From: MED-G105 sp965263305
GTDB taxonomy: Bacteria > Pseudomonadota > Alphaproteobacteria > Caulobacterales > Parvularculaceae
Reading direction: 5' to 3'
Length of the DNA stretch: 64,000 nucleotides
NCBI GenBank assembly: GCA_965263305.1
Contig: OZ253666.1
Coordinates: 62,001-126,000 of the forward strand
Shown one piece after another: positions 15,325 to 24,187 of this stretch (positions are counted from its first letter, which is position 1; each line of letters opens with the position of its first letter). The notes beneath the pieces were generated by a model. It was not told where the DNA came from. It saw only the letters and a program-made list of their open reading frames with translations, and made no database searches. The translations under genes and the position numbers were made by a program.

Positions 15325-16089
15325 CTAGGAATTCTCTTTCCGATCCCCGACGCTTGGGTCAGCGCCAAGGGCTCGCATAGCCGCCGTTACCGACGCAATC
15401 GCCGCTTCCGCTGTCGCCTCATCAGGGGACCGAGCAATCACGGTAACACCTTTTACATCTCCGTCGATGGGGTAGCTCCCGATGGCGACGCCTTTCAGCG
15501 CTGCCTGTATTTCCCGCAACTGATCAGCCAGACGCGATTCGGGTAAACCTTCGGCGGTTACGGCTTTGGCGTGAATATAGTCCCCGCGTTCAATCACAGT
15601 GTCGACAGCGCCCAACATCCCTTGAAAAATTGCCGGTACGCCCGCCATTACAAAGACATTTTCGATCTTTACCCCTGGCGCACCGGTGACGGGGTTTTTA
15701 ATCAATTCGGCGCCGGCCGGCATGAGCGCCATGCGCCTGCGCGCCGGCGTCACTTCTTCGTTGCGGGCGCTATACCACGCTTGGATTAACGCGAGGGCTT
15801 CCGCATTTTCTTCTATTTCAACCTCAAAGGCCCCGGCGACAGAGTCATAGGTAATATCATCATGGGTCGGCCCGATGCCGCCAGAGGTGAAGACATAATC
15901 ATAAGCCGTACGCAAAGCATTCAGCGCATCAATAATTTGACGGCTATCGTCCGCGACGACGCGCGCTTCGCGCAGCGCAACGGCCCGTTCCGTCAGCCAC
16001 CCCGCCAAGACATGAATGTTCGCGTCCCGGGTCCTACCTGATAAAATTTCGTCGCCAATCGCCAGAATCGCCGCCGTTTTCTCCGCCAT
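15325..16089 (-). CDS. CinA N-terminal (MoaB/MogA-like) domain protein
   Basis: The 254-residue protein has the competence/damage-inducible CinA-N fold: AAILAIGDEILSGRTRDAN at the start, FTSGGIGPTHDDITYDSVA in the middle and NVFVMAGVPAIFQGM after it. It lacks the C-terminal NMN-amidase domain of full CinA. The domain is related to molybdopterin-binding proteins and, in some CinA proteins, has ADP-ribose pyrophosphatase activity. It is 165 bases upstream of sdaA and on the same strand, without close coupling. Exact role is uncertain. Confidence 0.88.
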   Translation of the reverse strand: MAEKTAAILAIGDEILSGRTRDANIHVLAGWLTERAVALREARVVADDSRQIIDALNALRTAYDYVFTSGGIGPTHDDITYDSVAGAFEVEIEENAEALALIQAWYSARNEEVTPARRRMALMPAGAELIKNPVTGAPGVKIENVFVMAGVPAIFQGMLGAVDTVIERGDYIHAKAVTAEGLPESRLADQLREIQAALKGVAIGSYPIDGDVKGVTVIARSPDEATAEAAIASVTAAMRALGADPSVGDRKENS

Positions 16090-16326
16090 CGTCGTGCCTC
16101 GAATTCAGTTTTCTGAGATGGCGATAAACCTGCCTTGCGGGCCGGCGTCAAGATATGGGCCGCCAATCGTCAGATCATCGAAATAATCCCCGACGTAAGG
16201 ACCGCCCCTTGTTCGCAGGCCTAAAACAAGGTTTGATGTGAGGATGGGAGAATTGGGGCGCACGAGCGCCAGGAATGGTCAACGCGCGCCGCATGGCGCA
16301 ATAGACGCTGGCCGGGAGGTAAGAAA

Positions 16327-16770
16327 ATGCTATTCAAATTCGCAAAAAACGCTGGTGAGAAAGTCACGGGCGCCTTGCAAGATTCGTTGCTGGGAGGACT
16401 GTTCAAACCAAAAGGCGGCGACAAAAAAGAAGACGCCGTCGATGCAAGCGGCGTCGGTGTCGCCCAAGAGGGTTCTCGCGTTGTGCTAACCGGCAAAGCA
16501 AAAACCCAAGCCGAAGCAGAGAAAATCATCATCGCCGCCGGCAATACCGCCGGCGTTGAGGAGGTGGAAAGCCAGATCGAAGTCGAGGAAGCAGCGCCAG
16601 AAGCGACGTTCTACGAAGTGAAGTCCGGGGACAGCTTATCGAAAATTGCGAAAGCCCACTATGGCGACGCCATGAAGTACCCCGCCATTTTTGAGGCGAA
16701 CCGACCAATGCTTTCCGATCCGGACAAGATTTATCCTGGTCAGATGTTGCGCTTACCGCCTCTGGACTAG
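16327..16770 (+). CDS. LysM-domain protein (YgaU/Kbp-like)
   Basis: The 147-residue protein has a partial BON-like central segment (about 45-90) and a C-terminal LysM domain (about 95-145: YEVKSGDSLSKIAKAHYGD, DKIYPGQMLRLP). This is the architecture of YgaU/Kbp, a K+-binding cytoplasmic protein in E. coli; alphaproteobacterial homologues are often called LysM peptidoglycan-binding protein. No signal peptide is seen, only an amphipathic start. GGGAGGT stands 6 bases before the ATG. It is monocistronic, with the next gene on the other strand. Confidence 0.85.
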   Translation: MLFKFAKNAGEKVTGALQDSLLGGLFKPKGGDKKEDAVDASGVGVAQEGSRVVLTGKAKTQAEAEKIIIAAGNTAGVEEVESQIEVEEAAPEATFYEVKSGDSLSKIAKAHYGDAMKYPAIFEANRPMLSDPDKIYPGQMLRLPPLD

Positions 16771-16896
16771 GTTCGAAAAACGCGAAGATTAAAGGCCGGC
16801 CTTCTTTGTCATCATTGGCAGGGGATGCCGGCCGAAAATCCAACGCGCAACGCGTTCACGTCGATCGCTCATGCGATCAGCTTTGTTGATAAACGC

Positions 16897-18177
16897 CTAG
16901 TCGCGCAAGACAATTTGACCGCCAACACCGGCGATACCACCCGGCACGGGCACATTGGTTGCGAGATAATCCGTGTTTAGCGTAAGATTTGTGTTCCCTG
17001 TAATCTCGATACGCTGCGCGATAATTGCGGTAAACGCTGATTCTTCTGCAATTTCCCCGGCGCCGCTTTGGACATCACCAAAAAAATTACCCGATGGCAT
17101 GTAAATAACACCGACCAGTTCGTTGATATTTGGGCTTGCGATCCTGAGATTATTATTGCCGGTAGCATTAGTATCCCACCAAAACAGAATACCGGCTAAT
17201 GGCCCTTCCTCGCGCGCCGACAAATTCACCTCTGATGCCCCATTCATGGTAATGTTCGGGCTATTGCCGTAAAGGAAAAAGCCGACATTCTGTCCAGTGA
17301 TTGTGGCGTTGCCGTCGAATAGGATTTCTCCGTCTCCAAAGAAATAATCTCCAGGACTGAGGGTGACGACCGCGTCGTCCCGGATCGTGAGACCGGCGCA
17401 ATATACACCCGGGTTCAACGTGACCTGGGAGGCGCCTGATATCTCGACAATCGAAGAATGGTCACAGTAGCTTGGCGTCGCCGGGGGTAGGCGATCCGTC
17501 AGCGGATCGTCGAATCCAGGACAATCTGAAATCGGTGTTGGATCGAAGTTATTGACGCCCCCATCATATCCCCCCGCGCTGCAGGTAATCGCTGACCTCA
17601 ATTGCGCGTTTTGCGACGATGATATTGCTTTTGGATCGCCGGAATTAGCGAAGACGCCGCAAGACGGCGCGGAAATCGTCCCCATACCCGAAAGCTCGAT
17701 AGCACGGTTACCATTCTCTTTTAAACTTAGAACACAAATATTCTGTCCACTAAGCGCTTCCGCACGAGAATAAACGGAAACCGACAATGGGTTTCTAATA
17801 AGAGAGGTAAAAAATGTCGGTCGCCATTCAAAGTCGAGGCTGATTTCGACGATAGAGTTCCTATCATCCGCACCGGTCGTGACCAGCGCGCCGACAATGC
17901 CAGCGTTTGCAAGCCCCACCTCAGCAGCGTTTTGCGCAACCGCTCTTGGCGTTTGAGATTCGACAGAAATAATGTATTGGCGCGCGCCAGTAATGGCGCT
18001 CGCATCGGCAATCTCTTGAAGGTCGGCCTGCAGGGCAAGATACCGCCCCACATCAATAGCAGCGCCTGAAAAACCAAGAATGATCGGCGCAAGCATAGCA
18101 AAAAGCACGGCCATATTGCCGCGAATCGACCGCCGGTATCGTCCGGCCGTCTTCAGAAAATTTACAGGCTTCAACAT
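16897..18177 (-). CDS. TadG-like pilus assembly protein
   Basis: The product has about 426 residues. It begins with a basic segment, then the TadE/TadG-type membrane helix (RGNMAVLFAMLAPIILGFSG) followed by AIDVGRYLALQADLQEIADA, the signature of Tad pilus-assembly proteins. The remainder looks like a right-handed beta-helix or repeats rich in Gly, Asn and Thr (for example VYCAGLTIRDDAVVTLSPGD), a common form of alphaproteobacterial TadG. It probably acts at the cell surface. No other tad or cpa genes are in the window, so it is an orphan. Start 18177 is chosen to give a compact N-terminus; the ribosome site is weak. Confidence 0.8.
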   Translation of the reverse strand: MLKPVNFLKTAGRYRRSIRGNMAVLFAMLAPIILGFSGAAIDVGRYLALQADLQEIADASAITGARQYIISVESQTPRAVAQNAAEVGLANAGIVGALVTTGADDRNSIVEISLDFEWRPTFFTSLIRNPLSVSVYSRAEALSGQNICVLSLKENGNRAIELSGMGTISAPSCGVFANSGDPKAISSSQNAQLRSAITCSAGGYDGGVNNFDPTPISDCPGFDDPLTDRLPPATPSYCDHSSIVEISGASQVTLNPGVYCAGLTIRDDAVVTLSPGDYFFGDGEILFDGNATITGQNVGFFLYGNSPNITMNGASEVNLSAREEGPLAGILFWWDTNATGNNNLRIASPNINELVGVIYMPSGNFFGDVQSGAGEIAEESAFTAIIAQRIEITGNTNLTLNTDYLATNVPVPGGIAGVGGQIVLRD

Positions 18178-18383
18178 TGCAACACGGTCGCGGTATTTTG
18201 CGCTACCGGAGATATACCCACACACGACTTTCCAAATGTCTAAAAAAAATAAGGAGATCGTTAACGGCGACGGACGAGTTTAATGAGGTCCCTTACAGAT
18301 TCGGAAGTAATTTTGGTTGGCGGAGACAGGCGGTATCTGGCTCATGACTTGACGGTGAATCAAGCGCAGGCCATCCATGGCCA

Positions 18384-19088
18384 ATGGATTTTCCATCACC
18401 CCTAGAAACCGGTTACTTGGTTAAGCGTTATAAACGCTTTTTAGCCGACATCGCCCTCGATAGCGGCGATACCGTCACCGCCCACTGCCCCAATCCGGGC
18501 TCGATGATGGGGGTCGTCCAAGAAGGCGCCCGCGCCTATGTCTCGCGCAGCCCTAACAAAGCACGAAAACTGCCCCTAACACTCGAACTCCTTGAAATCG
18601 ATGGCGGTCTCCTCGCCGTCAACACCCAGAACCCCAACAAAATTGCCGCCGAGGCCATCGACGCGGGCAGAATCAAAGAGCTTGTCGGCTACGATAACCT
18701 CTCGCGCGAGCGACCCTATGGTGAGGGCAGCCGGATCGATATTTTGTTGGAGGCGCCCGAGCGAGCGCCGGCCTATGTGGAAATCAAAAACGTCCACCTC
18801 CGGCGGCAGGGCGCGCTGGCTGAATTTCCGGATAGCGTGACGACAAGGGGCGCGAAGCATTTGCAGGAACTGATGGGTGTCGCGGCGCACGGCGCTAGAG
18901 CCGTGATGCTTTTTATCGTGCAACGCATGGATTGTGATCGTTTCGCTCCCGCGGCCGATCTAGACCCGGTCTATGCGAAGACACTAAAAGAGGCGGCGTC
19001 TGCCGGGGTGGAATTGTTGTGCTATGATTGTGAAATCACCCCCACCGCTGTTACGTTACGTCGTCCATTGCCCATAAGCCTCGCTTAA
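18384..19088 (+). CDS. sfsA: SfsA family DNA/RNA nuclease
   Basis: The 234-residue protein matches SfsA throughout: ETGYLVKRYKRFLADI, TAHCPNPGSMMG, ERPYGEGSRIDILLE, YVEIKNVHLRR, and FPDSVTTRGAKHLQEL. It was named for sugar fermentation stimulation; the fold is a PD-(D/E)xK nuclease with catalytic residues in SRIDILLE and VEIKN. No strong Shine-Dalgarno is visible. It precedes map by about 110 bases on the same strand. Confidence 0.93.
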   Translation: MDFPSPLETGYLVKRYKRFLADIALDSGDTVTAHCPNPGSMMGVVQEGARAYVSRSPNKARKLPLTLELLEIDGGLLAVNTQNPNKIAAEAIDAGRIKELVGYDNLSRERPYGEGSRIDILLEAPERAPAYVEIKNVHLRRQGALAEFPDSVTTRGAKHLQELMGVAAHGARAVMLFIVQRMDCDRFAPAADLDPVYAKTLKEAASAGVELLCYDCEITPTAVTLRRPLPISLA

Positions 19089-19196
19089 AGGGTATAGGAT
19101 TAATGAAACTGAGATTGGGACCCACGAATCCCAACCGAAATAATGAGGGACCACCACGGGCATCCTGCAAACTGGTCCCGTGAATACGCCAAAAGG

Positions 19197-20045
19197 ATGG
19201 ATTCGACTGTGGAAGACATGCCCGTGAAAACCGGTGAGATCCGCCTCCATAAGCCGGAGGACTTCGAAGGCATGCGCCGGGCCGGCCGTCTTGCCGCTGA
19301 ATGCCTCGACATGCTTGCGGCCCATGTGAAACCGGGCGTCCCGACGGAGCACCTCGATAGTCTTGTCCGTGAACACGTCCTTGATCGCGGCGCGGTCTCG
19401 GCGACGATTGGTTATCGCGGCTATCGTCACGCCACGTGTATCTCCCTCAACCACGTTATCTGTCATGGCATCCCCTCCCCCAAACCATTGAAAGACGGCG
19501 ACATCCTCAATATCGACGTCACCGTGATCGTCGATGGATGGCACGGGGACACAAGCCGCATGTATTTCGCCGGCGAACCGAAGGTGAAAGCAAAACGCTT
19601 GGTCGACACAACCTATCAATGCCTGATGGCCGGTATTGCGGCGGTAAAACCCGGGGCGACATTAAGAGATATCGGCAAGGCGATCCAAACCCTTGCTGAA
19701 AAACAGAACTTTGCCGTGGTTCGAGATTTCTGTGGGCACGGCCTTGGACGCGTTTTCCACGATGCTCCTAACGTTGTTCACTATGCAGAATACCGGCATC
19801 GCCTTGCTGGCATCCAAAGAGCGCCTGACACGCCGCTAAAAGAAGGGATGTTTTTCACCATCGAGCCCATGATCAACGAGGGCAAGCCCGATGTGAAAAT
19901 GCTGAAAGACGGGTGGACGGCGGTTACTCGTGATAAATCCCTGTCTGCACAATTTGAGCATTCTATCGGCGTCACTGCGACGGGGGCTGAAATTTTCACC
20001 GCCTCCCCCGCCGGTTTGGACAGGCCGCCCTATGGCGTTGTTTAA
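19197..20045 (+). CDS. map: Methionine aminopeptidase, type I
   Basis: The product has about 282 residues. Conserved blocks are KPEDFEGMRRAGRLAAECLD, CISLNHVICHGIP, DILNIDVTVIVDGWHGDTSRMY (metal-binding Asp pair), DFCGHGLGRVFHDAPNV (His) and EGMFFTIEPMIN (Glu). It removes N-terminal Met from nascent proteins. Starts at 19143, 19197 and 19218 are all in frame with poor ribosome sites; 19197 gives the length usual for alphaproteobacteria. Its 3' end overlaps a small membrane-protein gene, with radC after that. Confidence 0.95.
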   Translation: MDSTVEDMPVKTGEIRLHKPEDFEGMRRAGRLAAECLDMLAAHVKPGVPTEHLDSLVREHVLDRGAVSATIGYRGYRHATCISLNHVICHGIPSPKPLKDGDILNIDVTVIVDGWHGDTSRMYFAGEPKVKAKRLVDTTYQCLMAGIAAVKPGATLRDIGKAIQTLAEKQNFAVVRDFCGHGLGRVFHDAPNVVHYAEYRHRLAGIQRAPDTPLKEGMFFTIEPMINEGKPDVKMLKDGWTAVTRDKSLSAQFEHSIGVTATGAEIFTASPAGLDRPPYGVV

Positions 20046-20352
20046 GTTTCTTTCCTCCCCGCCCGGCTGGCTTCGCAATCGAGCACAGTCGCTGGAGCTT
20101 TTCTTATTTGCCGCCCTTGCCTTGGCGGGTTGGGCCGCCGCGCCCATCCCGCGGTATCATCAATTGCAGTCAGATTTGACCGACGGGATCATTCTGTTTC
20201 TCGCGCCCGTCGGGCTGATCGCATTTATTTTGTTTCTGGTACGGGGCTTCGCTCGGGGATGGGTTTCCGGCTTGGCCATCGTTCTGATTGGCGCGCCCGT
20301 TTACCTCGCGATTTTATTCGGCGTGATTAGCCTCGCGATGGCCAACATATAG
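20032..20352 (+). CDS. Small membrane protein between map and radC
   Basis: This 106-residue protein has three likely membrane helices (LFLFAALALAGWAAA, GIILFLAPVGLIAFILFLV and LAIVLIGAPVYLAILFGVIS). I recognise no family. It begins 14 bases before the map stop in another frame, suggesting translational coupling, and ends just before radC. The hydrophobic pattern and GC codon bias support a real gene over a shadow frame. Function unknown. Confidence 0.65.
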   Translation: MALFKFLSSPPGWLRNRAQSLELFLFAALALAGWAAAPIPRYHQLQSDLTDGIILFLAPVGLIAFILFLVRGFARGWVSGLAIVLIGAPVYLAILFGVISLAMANI

Positions 20353-20364
20353 ACGATAGCCCCC

Positions 20365-21114
20365 ATGACAACGAATACGCCGCGAAAAAATAGTAGCGTC
20401 GATGACACCAACGGGGCCGAGGCGCCAGAAGTTTCCTCATCGCAATCTCACATGAGCGGTCATCGGGAACGGTTGCGCGAGCGTTTCCGGCGCGCGGGCG
20501 TTGACGGCCTGCAAGACTATGAACTTCTTGAACTCGTCCTCTTCCGGACGATTCCCCGACGCGATGTGAAACCCTTAGCGAAAACACTCATCGCCCGCTT
20601 TGGCGGGTTTGCCGAGGTGCTGGGTGCCGCGCCAGAGCGCCTAATGGATGTAAAAGGCGTTTCAGAGGCCGTTGCAACCGATCTACAAATTGTCCGTGCG
20701 GCCTCTGTTAAACTCGCCCAAGAAAGGGTGATGAACAGGCCTGTCATCTCCTCCTGGAAAGATCTAACCGCCTATTGCCGCGCGTCTATGGCTGATGAGA
20801 AAACCGAACAGTTTCGGATCCTCTTCCTTGATAAAAAGAACATCTTGATCGCCGATGAAATCCAACAACGCGGCACCGTCGACCACACCCCCGTCTATCC
20901 ACGGGAGGTGGTCAAACGCGCGTTAGAGCTGGCCGCATCCGCGATTATCCTCGTCCATAACCATCCATCAGGAGATCCCACTCCCAGTCGCGCCGATATT
21001 CTGATGACAGAGGAAATTGTGAAGGCCGCCAAAGCCTTAAAGATAAGCGTGCATGATCACCTGATCATTGGCGCCAAGAAAGAAGCGAGTTTTAAAACCC
21101 TGGGTTTACTGTGA
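20365..21114 (+). CDS. radC: RadC family protein (JAB1/MPN metalloprotease fold)
   Basis: The 249-residue protein has an N-terminal helix-hairpin-helix-like region (RRAGVDGLQDYELLELVLF, LMDVKGVSEAVATDLQ) and a C-terminal JAB domain with metal motif HNHPSGDPTPSRAD preceded by the Glu-bearing region. It was originally linked to DNA repair, but the biochemical role remains unclear. It is complete and starts 12 bases after the small membrane-protein gene, making a map-membrane protein-radC run. Confidence 0.93.
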   Translation: MTTNTPRKNSSVDDTNGAEAPEVSSSQSHMSGHRERLRERFRRAGVDGLQDYELLELVLFRTIPRRDVKPLAKTLIARFGGFAEVLGAAPERLMDVKGVSEAVATDLQIVRAASVKLAQERVMNRPVISSWKDLTAYCRASMADEKTEQFRILFLDKKNILIADEIQQRGTVDHTPVYPREVVKRALELAASAIILVHNHPSGDPTPSRADILMTEEIVKAAKALKISVHDHLIIGAKKEASFKTLGLL

Positions 21115-21250
21115 CGATGATGCTCGCCTAGGCCTTCATTGAAACACTGAGAGAAAATTGCGCATGGCCCAAATGGCCATCGCGGTTTCCCTGAACAGCC
21201 GCAACTGCTATTAATACCCCCATGTCAACACTCATTATTGAGGTTCATCA

Positions 21251-23542
21251 ATGACTAGAAACAATCACCTTCGCGCCCTATTTCGCACCTTGTGCATTTC
21301 CACGGGTATAGGATGCGCCGCCGGTGTTATTGCCCCCATTGCCGCTGAAGACCTGACCGTAGAGCGCCTCCATGATGACAAAGGCCTGAGCGGCCCCTCG
21401 CTGCGGAAGCCTCAATTTTCGCCTGACGGAACGCGTATTACGATCCTTCGCGGGCGTGAGGATGACGCCCGCACCCTCGACCTTTGGTCATATGATGCGC
21501 AAACCGGCGAGGCTTCCGTGCTTGTGCGATCGGATGACTTGTTTAAAGAACCGGCGGCGCTCTCCGAAGAGGAAAAGAACCGTCGCGAACGCCAACGGAT
21601 CTATGATTCCGGCATCATCGATTATGCATGGGACAGCCAAGGCGCGTCCATCTTATTTCCTCTTGGTGGTGACGTTTTTCTTTATGACCTAGATAAAAAA
21701 ACGCCCGTCAGAGTAACAGAGACCGAGGCGTTTGAAACGGATGCGAAAGTCTCCCCAAAGGGCGAGTATGTCTCTTACGTCCGCGATGATGATCTGTATA
21801 TATACAAATTATCAGATAAGAAAGAAAGCCGAGTAACCCGCGGATCATCAGCCACCGTGCGCAACGCTGTCGCTGAATTCGTGGCGCAGGAAGAGTTGGA
21901 TCGGGATACCGGATACTGGTGGTCCCCCAATGACGACATGATCGCTTATACAAGGATTGACGAGGCGCCCGTTGAAATTGTCGAACGTCTCGATTTCGGG
22001 AAATCAGGCGCAACGACCATCCGCCAACGCTATCCTTTCGCCGGCGCCAATAACGTGAAAATCAATCTCGCTGTCGCCTCGGTCGCGGGCGATGCACGAC
22101 CAGTGTGGATCGATGTCGGAGACAACGCCGCCAACGGCGCCGACTTTTACATTGCCGATGTGTATTGGTCGGCCGATGGGACGAAACTCTATGTCGTGAA
22201 GTTGTCGCGCGATCAGAAAACCTTAGACTTCATAGAAGCGGATCCCAAATCCGGTGAAACACGCATCGTATTCAGCGAAAAATCGGATAGCTGGGTTAAT
22301 CTCCTCGGCTCATTCCGCGCGCTAAGTGATGGTGGTTTTCTCTGGGGTTCTGAGCGCCACGGATTCCATCACATTTACCGCTATGGGGCTAACGGCGCGT
22401 TGCAAGGCGCCCTCACAAAAGGCGATTGGCCCGTTAGCGCTATCGAGTGCGTCGACGAGGCCAATGATCGCGTTTATTTTAGCGGCTGGACACAGAGCGC
22501 TTTAGAGACCCATCTTTACAGCGTTTCTTTGAAAGCTGGCGAGGAAACAAACACGCCGCCCCAACAAATCACCAAGACACAAGGCCGTCACGGCGCCTCA
22601 TTCGCCGGGGACTGCGCGCGATATATCGGAACCAGCGCGTCCCCAAACCAACCGCCGCAGACCGCCGTTTTTGATAAATCCGGTGAACGACGGTTTTGGC
22701 TCAATGAAAACAAGCTCGATGAAAACCATCCTTACACTCCTCATCTCGCCTCTCACATAACACCTGAATATGGCGTCATCGAAACCAAAAGCGGACAAAA
22801 GCTCGACTATCAGCTCTTGAAACCAAGCGACCTAAAAACCGGCGAGAAACGCCCCGCGATCGTTTTGGTCTATGGGGGCCCACACGCCCAACTCGTTCAT
22901 CGTGGCTGGGGGCGTGGCTTTGATCAATTGCTCGTTGATGAAGGCTATGTGGTTTTCCGGCTTGATAACCGCGGCGCGGCCAATCGAGGGAAAGCGTTTG
23001 AGGATCCGCTTTATCGGGCCATGGGGAAAGCCGAAGTCGAAGACCAAGCCACCGGCGCCCGCTGGCTCGCGTCACAGCCCTTTGTCGATCCTGAGCGCAT
23101 TGGCGTTTATGGCTGGTCCTATGGCGGATACATGACGCTGATGATGCTATCCCAAACACCCGACCTATATACCGCCGGCGTTTCAGGCGCGCCAGTTACC
23201 GATTGGGCGCTGTATGACACAGCCTATACGGAACGGTATATGGGCCACCCGGAGCGCGATGCTAAGGCCTACGAACAAAGCTCTGTATTCGCTCATCTCG
23301 AAGGTCTTAATGACAACAGCCTCTTTCTGATCCACGGCATGGCCGACGACAATGTCAGCTTCCAAAATTCGATCAAACTGATGGATGCGCTGCACACCCA
23401 AGGAAAGTCATTTGAATTGATGACCTATCCAGGGGAGAAACATGGGTTCCGCGCCCGCAAAAATCGCGTGCACCGCGATAAAGCCATCTTGGACTTTTTC
23501 GATAGAAAATTAAAATCGCGGGCAACCGGATCAGAAAAGTAA
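21251..23542 (+). CDS. Dipeptidyl peptidase IV (S9B)
   Basis: The 763-residue exported enzyme has a signal peptide, an eight-bladed beta-propeller containing the double-Glu motif (Glu214-Glu215 in AQEELDRDTGYWW) that grips the substrate N-terminus, and a C-terminal alpha/beta-hydrolase with Ser623 (GWSYGG), Asp700 (ADDN) and His731 (EKHGF). It releases X-Pro or X-Ala dipeptides from peptides in the periplasm. GAGGT precedes the ATG. It is a stand-alone gene ending in a strong bidirectional terminator shared with the next convergent gene. Like the oligopeptidase at the left edge, it points to peptide scavenging. Confidence 0.94.
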   Translation: MTRNNHLRALFRTLCISTGIGCAAGVIAPIAAEDLTVERLHDDKGLSGPSLRKPQFSPDGTRITILRGREDDARTLDLWSYDAQTGEASVLVRSDDLFKEPAALSEEEKNRRERQRIYDSGIIDYAWDSQGASILFPLGGDVFLYDLDKKTPVRVTETEAFETDAKVSPKGEYVSYVRDDDLYIYKLSDKKESRVTRGSSATVRNAVAEFVAQEELDRDTGYWWSPNDDMIAYTRIDEAPVEIVERLDFGKSGATTIRQRYPFAGANNVKINLAVASVAGDARPVWIDVGDNAANGADFYIADVYWSADGTKLYVVKLSRDQKTLDFIEADPKSGETRIVFSEKSDSWVNLLGSFRALSDGGFLWGSERHGFHHIYRYGANGALQGALTKGDWPVSAIECVDEANDRVYFSGWTQSALETHLYSVSLKAGEETNTPPQQITKTQGRHGASFAGDCARYIGTSASPNQPPQTAVFDKSGERRFWLNENKLDENHPYTPHLASHITPEYGVIETKSGQKLDYQLLKPSDLKTGEKRPAIVLVYGGPHAQLVHRGWGRGFDQLLVDEGYVVFRLDNRGAANRGKAFEDPLYRAMGKAEVEDQATGARWLASQPFVDPERIGVYGWSYGGYMTLMMLSQTPDLYTAGVSGAPVTDWALYDTAYTERYMGHPERDAKAYEQSSVFAHLEGLNDNSLFLIHGMADDNVSFQNSIKLMDALHTQGKSFELMTYPGEKHGFRARKNRVHRDKAILDFFDRKLKSRATGSEK

Positions 23543-23559
23543 GATCTGTCATCACGATC

Positions 23560-23595
23560 AAAAGAGCGCGACCGTTTGACGAGCCGCGCTCTTTT
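23560..23595. terminator. Bidirectional terminator between the DPP IV and RlpA-like genes
   Basis: AAAAGAGCGCG (23560-23570) pairs with CGCGCTCTTTT (23585-23595), an 11-bp perfect stem with a 14-base loop. It has U tracts on both strands, as expected between convergent genes. Confidence 0.85.
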
Positions 23596-24049
23596 ATGAT
23601 GCGTCGTAAATGCAGACTTCCGTCACACCGTCCGTTACAAGATCAATTTGCTCAGCCGCCGCACGCGACAAGTCAATAATACGCCCTGGCGAAAACGGGC
23701 CGCGATCATTGATCGTCACCGTGACACTCGCCCTATTGTCAGTGCGTTGCACGTCTAGGATCGTGCCGATCGGTAACGTTTTATGGGCGGCGGTCAATTG
23801 ACGGGGTTCGTAGGGCTCCCCGCTTGCGGTCGGCCTTCCAGCAAGGGAGTCCGCATAATACGACGCAGCGCCGCATTCGAGCGCCTCAACATTGTCGCCA
23901 ACGGCGTTTTCTTGAGTTTCCTCAGGGGTGGACGCGTTAGCCGTCAGCGCCACGGGGCCCTCTTCGACCACCGGTGTTCCTGGCTCCTCTGGCGTCACCG
24001 CACAGCCAACCATGATAAAAGCAACCACTAAGCAATTGTATTTCATCAT
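23594..24049 (-). CDS. RlpA-like septal-ring lipoprotein (double-psi beta-barrel)
   Basis: The 151-residue lipoprotein has a short signal and MVGC lipobox, a Glu/Thr-rich linker, then a double-psi beta-barrel domain: ASYYADSLAGRPTASGEPY, AHKTLPIGTILDVQ, and VTINDRGPFSPGRIIDLSRAAAEQI. The domain matches RlpA, which in Pseudomonas is a lytic transglycosylase cleaving denuded glycan. There is no C-terminal SPOR domain, so septal targeting by SPOR is absent. GGGAG precedes the tandem ATGs. Confidence 0.9.
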   Translation of the reverse strand: MMKYNCLVVAFIMVGCAVTPEEPGTPVVEEGPVALTANASTPEETQENAVGDNVEALECGAASYYADSLAGRPTASGEPYEPRQLTAAHKTLPIGTILDVQRTDNRASVTVTINDRGPFSPGRIIDLSRAAAEQIDLVTDGVTEVCIYDAS

Positions 24050-24187
24050 TATTCTCCCAATGAGGTCATCCCATTGCCATATCCTATGGCAAAAACCTTA
24101 CGGGGAAGTTGGGGAATAGTCGATTCGAGGGGCCCGGATCGTCCGCCCTCCTCGTTCATGAACTGGTGATAGCGGCCGTAAAAAGGA

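Noticed and set aside
16897..18177. A Tad pilus locus
   Set aside because: Only one TadG-like gene is present; no secretin, ATPase or prepilin gene is near.
24049..24187. A short minus-strand frame between the GMC and RlpA genes ending at the RlpA start
   Set aside because: No ribosome site at its possible ATG (24159), no recognisable protein; stop placement next to the RlpA start looks coincidental.
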